From contig JASFAU010000011.1 of assembly GCA_039704465.1 (NCBI GenBank), forward strand, positions 496,001 through 560,000: DNA of 64,000 nucleotides. The letters run 5' to 3'. Source of the stretch: Plasmodiophora brassicae. Lineage: Eukaryota; Endomyxa; Phytomyxea; Plasmodiophorida; Plasmodiophoridae. Position 1 is the stretch's first letter. Each line of letters starts with the position of its first letter. Position numbers and translations under genes: made by a program. Below are positions 9,191 through 24,100 of this stretch, in pieces. The notes under the pieces were generated by a model. That model saw only the letters and a program-made list of their open reading frames with translations, had not been told where the DNA came from and searched no databases.

Positions 9191-12100
9191 CTCGTCCGCT
9201 TCGCCTTCCTCTTTCTTGGGAAGGTACCATAACTAGGACAAAACGTTGTGAACGGACTTGAAGCAGCCCATCGATATGGTTCCCACCTGGATCCAGTCGC
9301 CAAATAGGCAGAACAACTCGCGGAAGATATAGCATGTGAATATTGAGTACCCAATAACAACAGGAAACAGACTGTCGGAGAAGAGAACGTAACCCTGCCG
9401 AAGCATGATTGTCATCCCTACAGGTGCCAGTCTGTGACATGTACACCATGGTTCCGATTCATGTACTACCGATTATCAGCAGGACGATGCCAAGAGAGTT
9501 GAACCCGGCTATGAAGTAAAACTGGGACGAGAAGCACAAATGGTCCATGAGCTGGAGGTCTGGCTTCAAAGTAGAGTCCATTTCCGTTTCGTCTGGACGC
9601 CACCTCTCTTTTCGAATGCGGAATCGATATCTAAAACGATCCTTAGCAGGCATAAGACCTGTGCCTAGCAGCTAAGGTACCGAGAAAATTCGGCATAGTC
9701 GAATATAGGCCACGTATGGAACAGTTCTTGCAGGTTTAGGACGACCACGTCGATTCCTAACACTATATGAGTTGACTGTTGAAACGTCAGATATACGTGG
9801 TCAAGGTACCGAATTGGAAGATGATGATAACGATTGAGTAAATGAGGTAGATTCGAAGGTCCCCGGACGTAATGCCATAATTGAACGGGATTTGCGTTTC
9901 TTTGTTCCAGAACATAACGAATAACAATGTCATCGGCGACAATATTAGACCGATCGTGTCGTTCGCATAAGTGTTATAAGCGTCGAGCATGGGTTCGACA
10001 GTGGCGGAATCAATCTCTTCAAGCATCAGGTGGATCTAGCCAAAAGATTCAGAATGGCATTACGGCAAAGCCAACCACAAAACGAAACCTTCTTCTCCAA
10101 GATGGCCGCAGCTGCTTCTTTATCGCCGCGCTTAAGAGCCTTAGCTTTGAACTTCGCTTGCAGGATGGGGAACATTTCCTTTGCCCAATTTATAAACGGG
10201 TTGATGTATACTCGCTCGCCGCACTTTGCAACGACATTAGGAAACCACTCAAAGGAACCGTCGTGCTGGTAATACCAGGAAGGCAATGTCGACAAAGTAG
10301 GATAGGACGAAACTGAAGATGTCCGCAGCACCAACAGTGATAAGGAATTGGACAATGTTCACCGTCACCTAAGATTCGCATTCAGAGTGCGGATGCAAAC
10401 AACGTTACGGCGCAAATATGACCATTAGCGGAGACACAAGCATGAGATCACCAACCGTATTGGTCAGAACCGTCTCAAGGAAGATCGACATAACTGCGTT
10501 GCACGTGAGTTCGCCGCTTTACTCCATGGTGCCTTCTTACCTTTGTATACAACAACGAAACCGTACGTATATGACGCGAAGTACGATGTGTAGGAAAATT
10601 CCATTATGTACGTCAGGCCAAGTGTCAAAAGCGTTGCCATGAACACCAGCTGGATTCGTCGCCATTGAGTAGGGTTCCAGAACGTTGACTTCAAACTCCC
10701 CCGCTCACGATGTTTGGTGACAATCATCCGAGCACCTTAGAACAATGTGTCAGTGATATTCCAAAATTACTGCTTGTGATAAGACCTTGTATCAGGATGC
10801 AGTACGCCACCGTCATTATCATAATGGATAAACGACCAGTGCGATACAGGTCGACGGTCGTTTGAGTCAGAGTTGTTAAGTCAAGGTACGCGCCGGTGAC
10901 TGATGAGAACGGATATAGGACGTTGAAGAATATGTACCTGACGCCGAAGTCAATGACAAAAGCCCATACATTGATCCTGTACTTACACGAAGGCAGCAAG
11001 AGTGACCACTGGCCCATATATGCATATGCCCCCAAGCACAGGAGAGGGAATGACGATCTCAAAGTACTGGAAGAATTTGAAGGCCGGTGGCGTTCTATGA
11101 TGGATGATGATGCGGTTGATGAGGAAGAGAGTGAAGACTGAAGAGAATCCCATAAGGCCGACAACGCAGAACACAACAGCATAGAGTTGAAGCCCAAATG
11201 CGAACGAGTTCATCAGGTCGAACCAAACTATACACATCGAGGTTGGTGACTTCACAATCACATGGAACTAAAGCTTACTCATAGGTGCCCAGGTAATTTC
11301 GAGAGTGTAAGTCGGTGTGTAACCTGTGGATAGGTTCCCCAACACGGCTTCATCCAAGACGTACTGAGGCACTTGGACCCAGCCCGTCAGGTTGACCGAT
11401 GCGAGAATAAGCCGGCGCGTCGTCGCGGTGCGTTGGAAATATTGCAGTTGTAGCCCAACGTACCTGCCAACATTCAGACTCAAATGTCGGAGGACTGCCC
11501 CTGATACGTACGTTGGTGTGTAGATGTTCCCATCTTGTGGCATATCGCTTTTCACAGTGACTGGGATCATCGAGTCGGATCCAATCAGTGCCTCGTAGTA
11601 TTGCCAGCCTTTGAAAAACTCCACATTCGATTGAGGATCTACGACGACATGTCAAACGAACGCTGGGACCTCGTCCGCGGCACACAAACCTTGACTGAGA
11701 AAGAACATTATGGAATCCGATGGTAATTCGAACCATCGCACCTGAGGCGCAATGACATCCAGCTCTTCTTCAATGGCACACGTCGTCACGAAATTGCACC
11801 GGTCGCTGCTGCCAGCAAACCCGACTTGGAAATCGCCGACTGGAACAACAGGGTCGGCAAACGTGCAAGATGCTGGATCTGATATTGCGAACTCGACGGG
11901 AATGTGCTGGGAGAACCTTCAAAAGTGTTACCAGTAGTTGACGAATCAGCTACAGAGAATTCAAACCGTTTGCAGGCTGTGAAGAAAGGGAAGTATGGTA
12001 ATGGAATGATCCCACGAGCAGGATCTCCTCCGGGTCCATCGTTGAAATAGGTCGGCGACGGTGTCACCGAGTCCAGTGGCGGTTTAATCTGGGCAAAGTT

Positions 12101-15100
12101 CGAGTACGACGTCTCATTGACCCCGACGTCCAGGAACACGTAGGTGTTGTTAGCATTAGGCAGGTTCAAAGGCAACACAAGTCCCAAGTCATTTGCGACT
12201 TTCTGTACCATCCAGGGTCAGCTACTGCTCCCGCAAGGCAACACATCGGCATTACTTCTTGGTAGAAGGCGTAGAACGCAAAGTCGAACGACTCTTCGAG
12301 AGGATCAGTGTTTGATCGCTTAGGGCGAAATGTGCTAACTGTGATCGTATTCTTGAACTTGTCCATTTCGCTCATGTAGAACTCGTTGAATAACTGTGAA
12401 GCGTATATGAGCGAAGCGGCAGAAATGCAACTCTGCTGGGGGCTTACTTCGACCGTCACATTGACCTGTGCAGGCAGAACAGCGAAGATGTACAGGTCGA
12501 ACTTCATCTGTTTCATCGGGTCGGCCGTGTCGTTCCAGAACCAACTTGGGAGCATCATTCGGCTGGGATTCCCGTTCAGACGAAGGGAGAGAACGAATTC
12601 GGCGTCAAACCCGATTCTGAAAACAGGCGTGTAAGTGAATTCTGATCATAAGGAACAAGTGGCCGCTTCTACTGACAGTGGTTTGCGGGTCCAGTCGATG
12701 TGCATGATAGCCATTTCCAAGGGTTGTACATCAACGATTGTCAGGTTCACAACTGGATACACCGAGTCGATGACTTCGCACGTGTCCAGAGAGAAACAGT
12801 TCTTCGCGCAGGAATTCATGTCTTTGGCGCCAACTGGCGACGTTGTGCCGCCTGAATAATGCTAAGCAGGAAATCGGTAAACACCAAGAACTAAACGCTA
12901 CTTACGTGGACAAGCATAGCGCGAGCCAAGAGTTGACGGCGGAGTCCAAAGCCCTGGAGGGCAGTAGTAGCCTGCTTCGCAGGGGAATTGCAGGTATGTT
13001 ACAGCCGATGTGCCATTGACGCAATAGTAGCCCTCTGGACAGACATGCATGTACTGTGTGGCAGGTGTTGTTCCTAACAAAGAAATGGGTGAGTTCCGTA
13101 TTGGCAATGTCATGTGAACCTGCAAAGAACCTGCAGGACAGTAGTAGCCCCCAGGGCACGGGAATTGCTGCCACCATCGGTAAGTGACAACATAGAGCGA
13201 GACCATGAAAGCAATACCTGCGACATTTCCTGTGTGGTGCCGTTGGGACACACATTGCCAGGGGGACACTGAAGATTCAGGTCCAACTGCGGTGGCTTCG
13301 TGCGGCCTATAGTTTAAAGTTCAGTGTATGCCACAGAATATGAATCGCCGCGCGACGCCTAACCTTCTGTCCCGCAAACCCATCCAGCGTAGCAAACGTA
13401 GCAATCATCGACAGACGTTTGGCCAACTCGGTCACCCCAGCGTCCTTCCGGACACGACAGACAAAAGCGTTCGTTGGTTGAATCGTCTCTGTATGTGCCC
13501 TACGCGACAACACTGAACAACCAAGACCCTCGATTATAGAGTCGCTGCTTACAGGAGGGCATATTAATGGCTGAGTGGTTGCATCATAGCCACAAGAGTA
13601 ACCAGCTGGGCATACCCAGCAACCGTAACTGTTGGTAATATTCGAGTAATAGCCGGGCGGACACGGCGATGCGACGGGTTCGCCAGCTTGTCTGGCGTAA
13701 TATCCGTCTGTTCCGTGTCCGTCAGAAAATAAGCAAATACAGGCGCATCAACGTAACGGACATCCAGGCAAGGACGGCTGGTATGACCCTGCAGGACAGT
13801 GCTCTCCAGGTGGGCAAATTGCCGTCCCATAGGGTGAACAGCTTCCAGTTTGACAGTACCATCCTGAATGTGTCATCACATCAGAAGAAGGGAATGCGAG
13901 GTCAGCATTTGCACAAACCTTCGGCACAGAGCTGGGGAGTGGAAAAGTTGTACAGTTGAGGTACAGACGTGGCGGTTCCTTCAACACAGTAATATCCTTG
14001 CGGACAAGGAATTGGTTTCTGCAAAGTCGACGTATCGTTGGGCATTGCTTGTGTTCCTGGAAAATCGGCATGTGAGCACGTTTTGGGTCAACATGTGCAC
14101 CTGACTACATGTCAACCTGAATTGCAGAAATAACAAGGAGGGCACCGATGTGGGGGCGTCGCGCGTCGAAGCGTATTGCACACAAAACCGGCTGGACAAA
14201 CAAGAGGCGCCTGCGCTGGATCTGGGCAGATCTGATACGGTATATCGACTCAATGTCATAGAAGTTCGACTAAGTCATCGGTTTCGTACCATTCCAAATG
14301 GACAATACCGACAAATTGATTGTCCAGTGAGCACATTGAAAGTTCCTCGTTGACAAGGGATCGGATACGAATTCCCCGTTCCTACGGATCTAACGTCATG
14401 CTGTCGTTCTGCGGTGTGTCCAGCCATGATTACCAGGACAGTATGTTCCGACAGGGCAGATAACTGGAACTCCATCTGGACAATAGTAACCGGTAGGGCA
14501 GGAGCCATCACCTGGAAGGCTCGAGTCAGAGGGAACGCTGAGATACATCAGCCAAGTAACCTTGTCCAGATTCAGAAGCAACGCCGCACCAGAAACCTGA
14601 TCGACAAATAACGGGATATCTTTGGGCGATCTGCGTCCTGTCAAGGTAGGATGGTCCACTGGAGGAAACACCATCCCCAAAGGTCGTATTAGGAGTACCC
14701 TGTTCAATAATTAAGACATTGCTAAATAGGTGGACATATATCACATACCATAGAAACTCCAGAGCCGCAGTAGTAGCCAGCTGGGCAAGGTTGTGGGAAG
14801 CTATGAACCCTCATTACCGATGAAGGTCCGATTTCCCACATCGCTATCGACTGGTTAACTGAGTTAAATCCAGAAAGGTACAATAGGTGGATTAACCCGC
14901 CGTCAGACACTATAAGAACATAATTACATGATTACAGACGATAGAATCAACAGAACGCTACTCCTTGCCTGGCATGGCAGGAACCTTCCTCTCCGCAATG
15001 TAATTTAGCATGTAGGAACCGTCGGTTTGGCCGACGTCGATAAGCAAAGACGTTGTGGACCCAGAGCTGGTCCATATACGAGATCTCGAAACAGAAGAAC

Positions 15101-18100
15101 CATTCGCGAAGTTCCCTGCAAACGAATTAGGAGTGGAAGTGCAGTACATTACCAGTGCCATGTACCGTCGGTGACAAAGAGCATTGTCCTGGCATATAGC
15201 GAACCGACGTAGACTGGGTTAGACCCAAGGGACCCTACAGTTGTTATAGTTGAACCATCTGATTTGTAGAATGTCGAAGAAGAAGCAAAGTAAAAGCTTC
15301 CACGAAACAGGCAAAGGTACGTCGCAGCAGTTGCAAGAGAGTGGACAAGCGTTGATGGTGTCAGCCCATCGGTTTTGTAGATGTTATTGCCACTGTTGTG
15401 CCATTAATTAATGGCGGCCAGGGAATATTTTGACCATGCGCCAACTTACACTTGATAAATGGCAAATCCATTGTAGATCGCCCAGAAAGTGCTAACTGAT
15501 GCTGATATGGGCAAGCCAGGATGAAGAAGGATCTGGCTATTCGTCGCGGTTTTTGCTGAATACAAAGCTCTGGACGACGCCCCACTGACGGCAGTGAACA
15601 GGACGCGACCTGGACCGATACCACTCCACAGCTGAACATTTGAGTTGCCAGATGGGCTGAAATCGTAGATGAGGTTTCGGACACCGGATGTCACATTGTA
15701 GGAGTATAACTCAATGTCACTACCGTTGAACCAATCCAGTTTTAGGCCAACCCCTGTGTTGACATGAATGGGAGTCATCAAATGCGTAACAACGGTCCTA
15801 CCTGACACCGTAGCAGAAAGGTTAGCGTACATGGCGGTGCCGTTTTCAATATACATGAGTTGCTGGAAGAATCCATTCACAAAACTAACACCAAAATTGG
15901 CAGCTGCCAAAGACTTCTGGTGAGCGTAGACCTGTGTCGTAACGCTCAGTGAAAGGAGTCATGGCAAACACGTGCCCCCGTTAAATTCACCTTGACGTCG
16001 ACGCTGGTACCTGCGGGACACCAGTAGCCCCGTGGGCAAGGCTGAGTAGGGCGATCCAAACCCACGTCACCGCAGACGAAGCCTGAGACCGTGCTGTTAT
16101 GAGTATCCGTCCAGCAATGCACCTCATAGGTTACGCACCGGCTGTACAAGGGACAGGAACAGTGGATCCAAATCCTGGACAGAAGGAGCCGCGAGGACAG
16201 ACAGTGCATTGGATCTGGCCTGACGACGAATATGTTCCAGGAGGGCAAGGGAAAGAGGTCCCCATATCGGCGATCGGGCACCAGTCTCCACTGGGACATT
16301 GGGCAACTGTTGCCGGCGTACCTTGTAGTACGGTTGTGCCTCGAGCGCTCACCTAAGACATTCTGTTAGATTTAGCATTGTACGTACCGTAAGAGGAAAG
16401 ACCATACAGAACGCGTAAATGCCTGGCCACTTGATGTCCATTGGTAGCCGCCATCGTTGCTTATCTGTACCGTGTACACTCCCGAAACGGTGCTCGGCGA
16501 AACAAAACACTGCACTTCAGTGGATACGATAGTAACGGAACATGAGAGCAGTGGATATGCGGGTTGAGACTGTCCCAGCAGACCGCTCCGTGAAACAAGT
16601 TGAACAAAGAGGTCCGAGCCGGGCACAAAGTTCTGCCCATCAATAGTAATGACTGTACCAGGAAGCCCTACAAGAATCGTATGAGGAATGCAGCTGGATG
16701 TGGCCACGTTGCAACATTTACCACTCAGTGGACTGACGGAAGTTATCACCGGTGCAGCCCTGAAAGTAAACGTTCCATAGGACGATGGAGTCCAGCTTGC
16801 ACCTGAATTTTGCGAAACGGCAAACGGAACAGTGCTTGGCGCTAGCGGTGGCGTATTGCATGATATCGATGAATTGGACTGACAGAACGTGAGGCAGGGC
16901 ACAAAGTTATGCATACCCGTTCTTACGATGAATCTAGCGGGTACCGCAGTGCTCCCGAAAAGACATTGCAATTGTTGGTTGTCGACAAACAAACTTCCAG
17001 ATACTGAAACCACGGTGCCTCCGGATAATGGGGCAACCTTGGGAGCAAACCACGAAACGGTGTCGGAAAATACCTGCAGGGGAGCCAGTCAGAAGAAACC
17101 TTTGGATGGAAACGTTACGTTGACCTTGAGTTTGACATCCGAACTGGAGAATTGCTCATCGTTATATGATACCTCGACCGAGCACACCCCTGGAAGCAGA
17201 TTTGGCAGAGGACACTGAATTTGCTGACTGCTAATGAAGGTGGCCACCGATCGGACAGCTGAGCAGAAGATGCACTGCAGGAGCGGATGTGAAACGAAGC
17301 CCGCACCCAGCACGGTGATGGTAATGCCGCCGACTGTCGGGACCATATTGGGAGACACCGAAGATAGCACGATTGAATTGACAAAGCGGAAGTTGATTGC
17401 ACTTCCAGGAATGTCATCAGCAGCGTTGATGCGAGCTGAAACTGAAACCGTCCCCACTGTTTCTGATCAGAATGGGTATACCGACGATGAAATGCGATGC
17501 CTTACTCGTGGCTGCAGGCGACTTGCAACGTATTTGGGTGGAAGAAACCCATACTGCAGGAACCAGCGTTGTCCCGAATCTGCAGGTTAACGTCGACCCA
17601 GTGTTTACGAAGTTCGAACCAATGAACGTAACAGTTGTGCTTCCGAACGCCGGACCCAAGAGCGGTGACACCGATGTTATAGTCGGTGCAGCATAGAAGG
17701 AAAACGTATAATTCGCACTCAGGTCCATTCCTATGCAGTTATATTCGCTGAGGACGACAATATAACGATATCGCGTTTGAACTAACCGTTGTTGCTGATC
17801 ATCAGCTTCACAGTCCCTGGAGACCCAGCAGCAGGCGTCAAACAATCCGCTGAAGTGCTGGATATGAAAGTCGCTGGAGATGACAGCAAGGTACCGAAGA
17901 AACAGGTAAGCATGGCGGAGTTCTCGAATCCTGTTCCAAACAAATGCACACGGGTGCCGCCAGAAACAGAACCAAGACTAGGCGTTGCGCCAAGAACAGC
18001 GACTGGGCTCATCGATAACGACGATGGAGACCCTATCACGGCTGGTGTTGCTGAAGGCGTAAACCGGTACATTACCGTTGGCAATGACCAATCAGTGCCG

Positions 18101-21100
18101 TTATTGTCTGTGATCCGGACAGTAACATTTGCCGCAGACGGGAACCTGTGCAGTGTCAGAACATGTCGGCGCATCGAAGAAACAAGTACTGACGATGGCG
18201 TTTGGCACTTCATGGATGTGGAAGACATACAGACACCTGGGGCTGACGCTAACCTCTCATCGAAAAGGCAGGCGCACAGCGAGAAAGACGAATGAATGTT
18301 TCGTCCGGTGATCGTAATCCATGTTCCGCCTGTGGTTTCGCCAGACGTTGGTGTTATTGCAACAGGATATGGAGCAGTGCCTTGCTCTGTGAGACTATTA
18401 CGAAGCTAGCAACCAAAGCAAGCGAGAGACGCGTACCAAACAGAAACGATGCCGATCCAGCGTAGTCCTGACCATTGTTGCTGACCTTGACGATAACAGT
18501 TGTATCAGTTAGCCCTGGTGCAAACTGCCCCGTGGCGGCAGGAACTTGACAAGACGCGCTGGTCGAAGAAATATATAGTGACGGGCTTGTGACTCCACCT
18601 GTATCGCAAAGGTCAGGCGACATGAAAGGTCGCAGATCCTCGGACTGTCGACGTACCAAACGAACAGGCCAAGCTCGTAGAGTTCAAGAATCCACTACCA
18701 TAGACTGAAACGACTGACCCAATTTGGCCTAGGGGCGGGGTAACAGACAGCGCAGTTGCGCTCACTGAATCGACAGCAATTGAAAGAGTCGACGGAGAGT
18801 AGTCCAGCCCATTGTTAGTCACAGCTAGCTGCACAGCTGAGGATGCCGTAGCAATTGACGGCGCCCGGCATTGGATGTGGGTTGAAGAAATCCAAACCGC
18901 ACTGACGTTGACGATACCATTTCCGAAAGAACACAAGAGTCCAGGCGATGGCAGAAATCCTGACCCAAAGACGGCAATGTTGGCAGGAGCTCTGGCTGGA
19001 GATGCCGATACGAGAACGACCGGATTCTGGAACGAGAACGTCGCGACGTCTGTCGACGTGAAATCGTGACCGCCATTGAGAGACACCGATAAAAGTGTAT
19101 CATTGACAGGACCCTGGAAATTCGGAGTCGGACAATTAACGACTGAAGTCAAAGGAACGGGTAAAGGTGCAGTTGATAAGAGAACCGCTGCGGGAGCCGT
19201 AAAGCGACAGATAACGACCGCGCTTGGAGGAGGAACCGAACGCAAGTACACGCGAACGTTTGTGCCTCCAGTCCAAGGTCCCGTTGTTGGCACAATCAGC
19301 GAAATCCGGTCATCGTATACAGTGAAGGTCGAGGAAGCGCCGCCTCCGAATTCGGTTGCATAATCAACTCTGACGCGAACCGCGATGCTGGTTAACGATG
19401 GCAGGCCGCTAGGGGAGACACACAAAAGCGCAGTCGAGTTGATAACGACCGCCGGAAGTATGGGTGATGCACCATCTGGGACGAACCTGCACGATAGGTT
19501 AAGCCGTGGCGAGAAACCACTTCCAAGCACGGTTATTTGGGATCCACCACGGAGCGGTACAAGTGAAGGCGTCACGACAGTTACGGTCGGGTTCGGCAAA
19601 CGCACGTACACAAGACTCGTGGTTATGAACGCAGTCGATAACGAAGAACCAAAGGCGACACTAACGGTGACCCCCGACGGATACGTTGTCACCCCGTTTG
19701 GCGCCTCACATGTTAGTGAACTTGAGGAGGTTCTGCTACACTGAGTGATGGTTGATGAGCCCAGTCGGACGAATACTGGAAAAACATCGTCGAAAGACGA
19801 CCCAATGATGTCAAACCCTTGGTGTGCAAGGACCGAAACGGGTGGAACGATGGCAACGAACAGTAGGCTAGCCTTTTGTAAGTACGTGAAGGTGGCGTTC
19901 GGCCAAGATGATGCCGGCAGGATCGACGAGGACAACGTCAACGAAATTCGACCGGGAGGTAAAGGATCGTGAGGAGCAACGCATGTAACCTGGGTGTCTG
20001 ATACAACGTACGTCGTAGCTACAGCAGTCCCAAACAGGCATACAGTTGGGTCGGAGCTGTCATTGAAGCCAGTGCCAGTAATTGTTACGATGGTTCCAGC
20101 ATAACCACCGAATGGAGCAACCGACGATATCGTCATTGGAGATCGGTAATTGAAGGAATGCGAGGACGAAAGGGGCAGTGCCGACGAAGTACCAACAACG
20201 ACACTAGCAGGTCCAGGGATTCGGAACTCGGGAGCTATGCCAACAACCAGTGAACTTGATGCGAATGTGGCAGGTCCAGCGATTGTTGCATTAATTATGC
20301 AGAGTGCCGAGCCAGCAAAACTGGATCCGGTGAACGTGACAACGCTTCCGCCAGAGGGTGAAGACGCACTCGGAGCGACTGATAATATATAAGGCGCCGA
20401 CATCGTGAAGTTATATGTGAGAGATTTGGGAACAACAAAGGATTCCGCTACTAGGCCAACGAGGACTGGACCGACGACGGTAGCGGAAGGAGCAACACAG
20501 AGAAGTTCGGTGTCAGATAAGAGCACTGCCGCACTGGAGATGGCATCCCCAAACCTACATGCAGGGATATCGGGAAGGTCTGTAAATCCACTGCCATGTA
20601 CAGTTACTGGAGTACCACCTGTAATGGGACCAGATGGTGGATTCAGGAACGACAGGATGAGGGATGATCCGTTTGCTGTTCCACAAGGAACTGAGATGAC
20701 GCTTGCCGATGTCAGTGTTGTGAGACCGCCATCGACAGAAAGATGCAGTGCCCCGCACTGGACAGTTGTCTGACAAACGATACTTCCCGACGTCGTGATC
20801 GACGCATTGAGCCATGGCGACGACTGGCCGAATTTGCATTGCAGCGGTGCGACGAAACCACTTCCGCTGATTGTTGATGTCGAAACAGACCGTGACGTCG
20901 CTAGCGCTAGTGGTACGGCCGTGAAAACGGACGAACTTGCCACTCCTGCGAAGTAGTCACGTCCATTGACAGTGATTGAAATTGGGTACGAATCTGGAAC
21001 GAGCCCAGCAGGAACCCAGCACTGGCAGGTTGTACTGCTGACGAACATTGCCCGAGACGTGACAAAGGACCCAATGCGACATGCCAGGTCGGATACGTTC

Positions 21101-24100
21101 AGGAAACCAGACCCATTAATAGAAAGCCACTGGGAACCTTGACCAGTCGCGGGCGATACTGACGAAACAGTGACCTCGTCAAGGAACAACAGGGGAATCG
21201 ATGGCGCGGATATAAAATTGCTCTGGTCGTTTGCCACCTTCAGGAGATGGTATTTTCCCGCCGCGGCTGGATCTTGTGCTGGTATACTGCAAACAATCAC
21301 TTTACTTGAATAGAAGGCTGATAGCGAAACCGGCACGTCATCAAGAAGAACAGAAGACGTCGCAGAGAACATGTCGCCAACCAACGTAACTAAAGTCGTT
21401 GCAGAGCCAGGGTGGATACGCAACGGGTACACACGACTGACGGTTGGAGGTGCGGGACTAGGTATACTGGCGACGGATATCGGAAGCGCGGCGACATACT
21501 GCAAGGCACCAATACTAACAGACACATCGTTGCCGAGCACGGCAAAAGTAATATTGACAGGGGCAACTGTGGTCGAGTTGCTAGACGGTACTGTACAGGT
21601 TATAGAGGTCGAAGATACCACACGAACAGGGGCATTTGCTGTACCGAACTTGATTGAGGCAACCTTATTGTGTTGAGAAAGGAATCCACTGCCAAATAAG
21701 GTTATGACCGGCGATGAACGGATAGGCACCTGAAGTGGAATCGTTATGGACATCAGCGTGGGGACTTCAGCAATCAGAACCGTCCCAGGAACGCCGAAAT
21801 CAGTGCCATCACTAGATACTGAAACGTTTGAGGGTCCCCAAGGCAGTGTTTTGACAATGCTTGCAGGGAGCGTCATCGTAACAACAGATTGAGACTTGAA
21901 CGACGCAGGATAGACATGACCTTTGAAGAGGCCACAAAGTGTTGATGTGTTGTAGAACGATGACCCAAACACAGTCAATGCAATTCCAGCAGTAGAAACT
22001 ACGGATGGCATTATGATATCAGGGACGACGTGCGAGACAGATGAGCTATTGCACAGAGAGAAGCCAAGCCAACCGGCTACACCCTGTATCGTTAAGTTCG
22101 AGCCCAGCGCACTACACTGAATTTGCAGTGCGCTTCCACTGATAAGTGATGCCTGCGACGACGACGAACCGTCCCACATGCACACATACGACGTTGCGGC
22201 GGCACGATCGCAATCAGTTGCATTTCCGAGAAGCGTGGCTGTTACCAACGTGCCACGTACTCCAACAGTAGGAGAAAGTGAAATCAAGGACGCACGCTGC
22301 AATACGTATGTGAACGAGACAGAAGTGACTGAGGTTATCTGATCTACCACGACGCTCAGCGTTACAGATGACGCTGAAGGTCCCGGAGGAACAGTGCAGA
22401 CGATGGCAGTAGCAGAAAGCCATGCAGTGACTGGCACGCTCTCAAAAGGCCCAAAGAAGCATTTGATCTTGGACACCATGGAAGCGGTTCCGAACCCTGC
22501 CCCTGTTAGCGTGACTGCGTAGCCACCAGCGATACTGCCTGCCTTTGGCGATACGCTTACAACAGCGGGCTCTGAGACATACATGACCGTGCCGGCTCTC
22601 GTCCCAACAGTAACCGTAACTGTTCCAAGATGTGCCATTGTGGGAACAACACACATTAATGCCGATGTGGACAGCAACGACGTCGAGCCGCTGTTAAGGG
22701 TCACGCCAAATTTACATACGTCAGCCGACGTGAAGTTGGAACCGTAGACTGTTACGGTCATGCCGCTGACAACGGACAGCGGCGTGATCGTTAACGTCTG
22801 GGTAATAGGAGACAGCGTAGAATAAGCGAACGTCACGGTACTTCTTGACAGGGGATATATGCCATTCACGGATACGGTCAAATTCGCATAATACGGCGTT
22901 GAGCCGGAAACGTTCAAGGACGGAGCCACGCAAAGCACCTGAATCAACGTCAAACTAGAGAAACGGAACGCAGACCCGGAATTGTACCTTCGTATTCGAA
23001 GATCCGATGCCGTCCGCATACAGAGGTACATGCACATTTCCATTAAAAACGCATACAGAAGTTCCTGGCGAAAAACCAGATCCCGTTATCGTCAAGAGCG
23101 TGTCAGGCGAGCCACTCGACGGGGTAATGCTCGAGAGAGTGGGTCTGGAGACAATTGAAACTGCCAGACGCCCGCTGGTAATATACTCGGGGCGAAGGCC
23201 GTCAACAACAAGGCTCAGAATCCATGTCTGGTTACCTGGTAGGGCAGGTATACTACAGTTGATAGCAGTTGTGGATACCAAGGTGGTCGTGACCGACGAC
23301 CACGACGCATTACTGACGTTGTTCGTCCACAAGCAGCTTACTACGTTTGCAGGACCAAGCGAAATGCTACCAACGGAGACCGTAACGGAACCAGGTTGTT
23401 CCTCAGGCAATATCTGCGGTACCATAGAACTCACAATGTAGCCATCAGTGAAGGTCACAGCAACGCCGGCCACAGCACCAAACCAATCATGAGCGTTTTG
23501 TTGTCGCGATAAGAACAGCGACATGCGCATCGGCGCTTGGACTGCAGGAGATAAGCAGACAATGTAAGAGTCAGTCGTCAAGATGACCTTGGGCGATAAA
23601 ATATTGAGCCCAAATCGGACAGAAGCGACGTCAGAAAATCCACCTGAAGCTCCTGCGTAAATTGTAATCGGCTGGCCGCCTCTCAAAGAGAGAGGACCAA
23701 CTGGGGATACGGAACGGATTGATATTGGAGAGACAACCTCAAAGACGATGTCGTCGCTGCTGGTGTCAACCCCCACATTGTATCGACCAGCCAATGCTGA
23801 AGCGGGAACGACGCACTGAACTGAAGTGGCGGTGGCCATCGATGTCGCCGAGACAAAGGAGATGTCTTGTGACAGCGACAGTGACGTAAATATGCATTCT
23901 TTGGCGCGACCGAAACCATAACCTGTCAGGGTGATCGTTGCTAGAGGTGTAGCGAAGCTTGGTGTAACAGATTCAACTTGAGGTGCCTCGTAAAAGGTGA
24001 ACGTCTGGGCACAGCACGATACACCGAACAGCGTCACAGTATCAGTCCTAGGAAGCATGGATTGTGGATAAGCAGCGCGAGAAGGAACAGCGCAGAGAGC

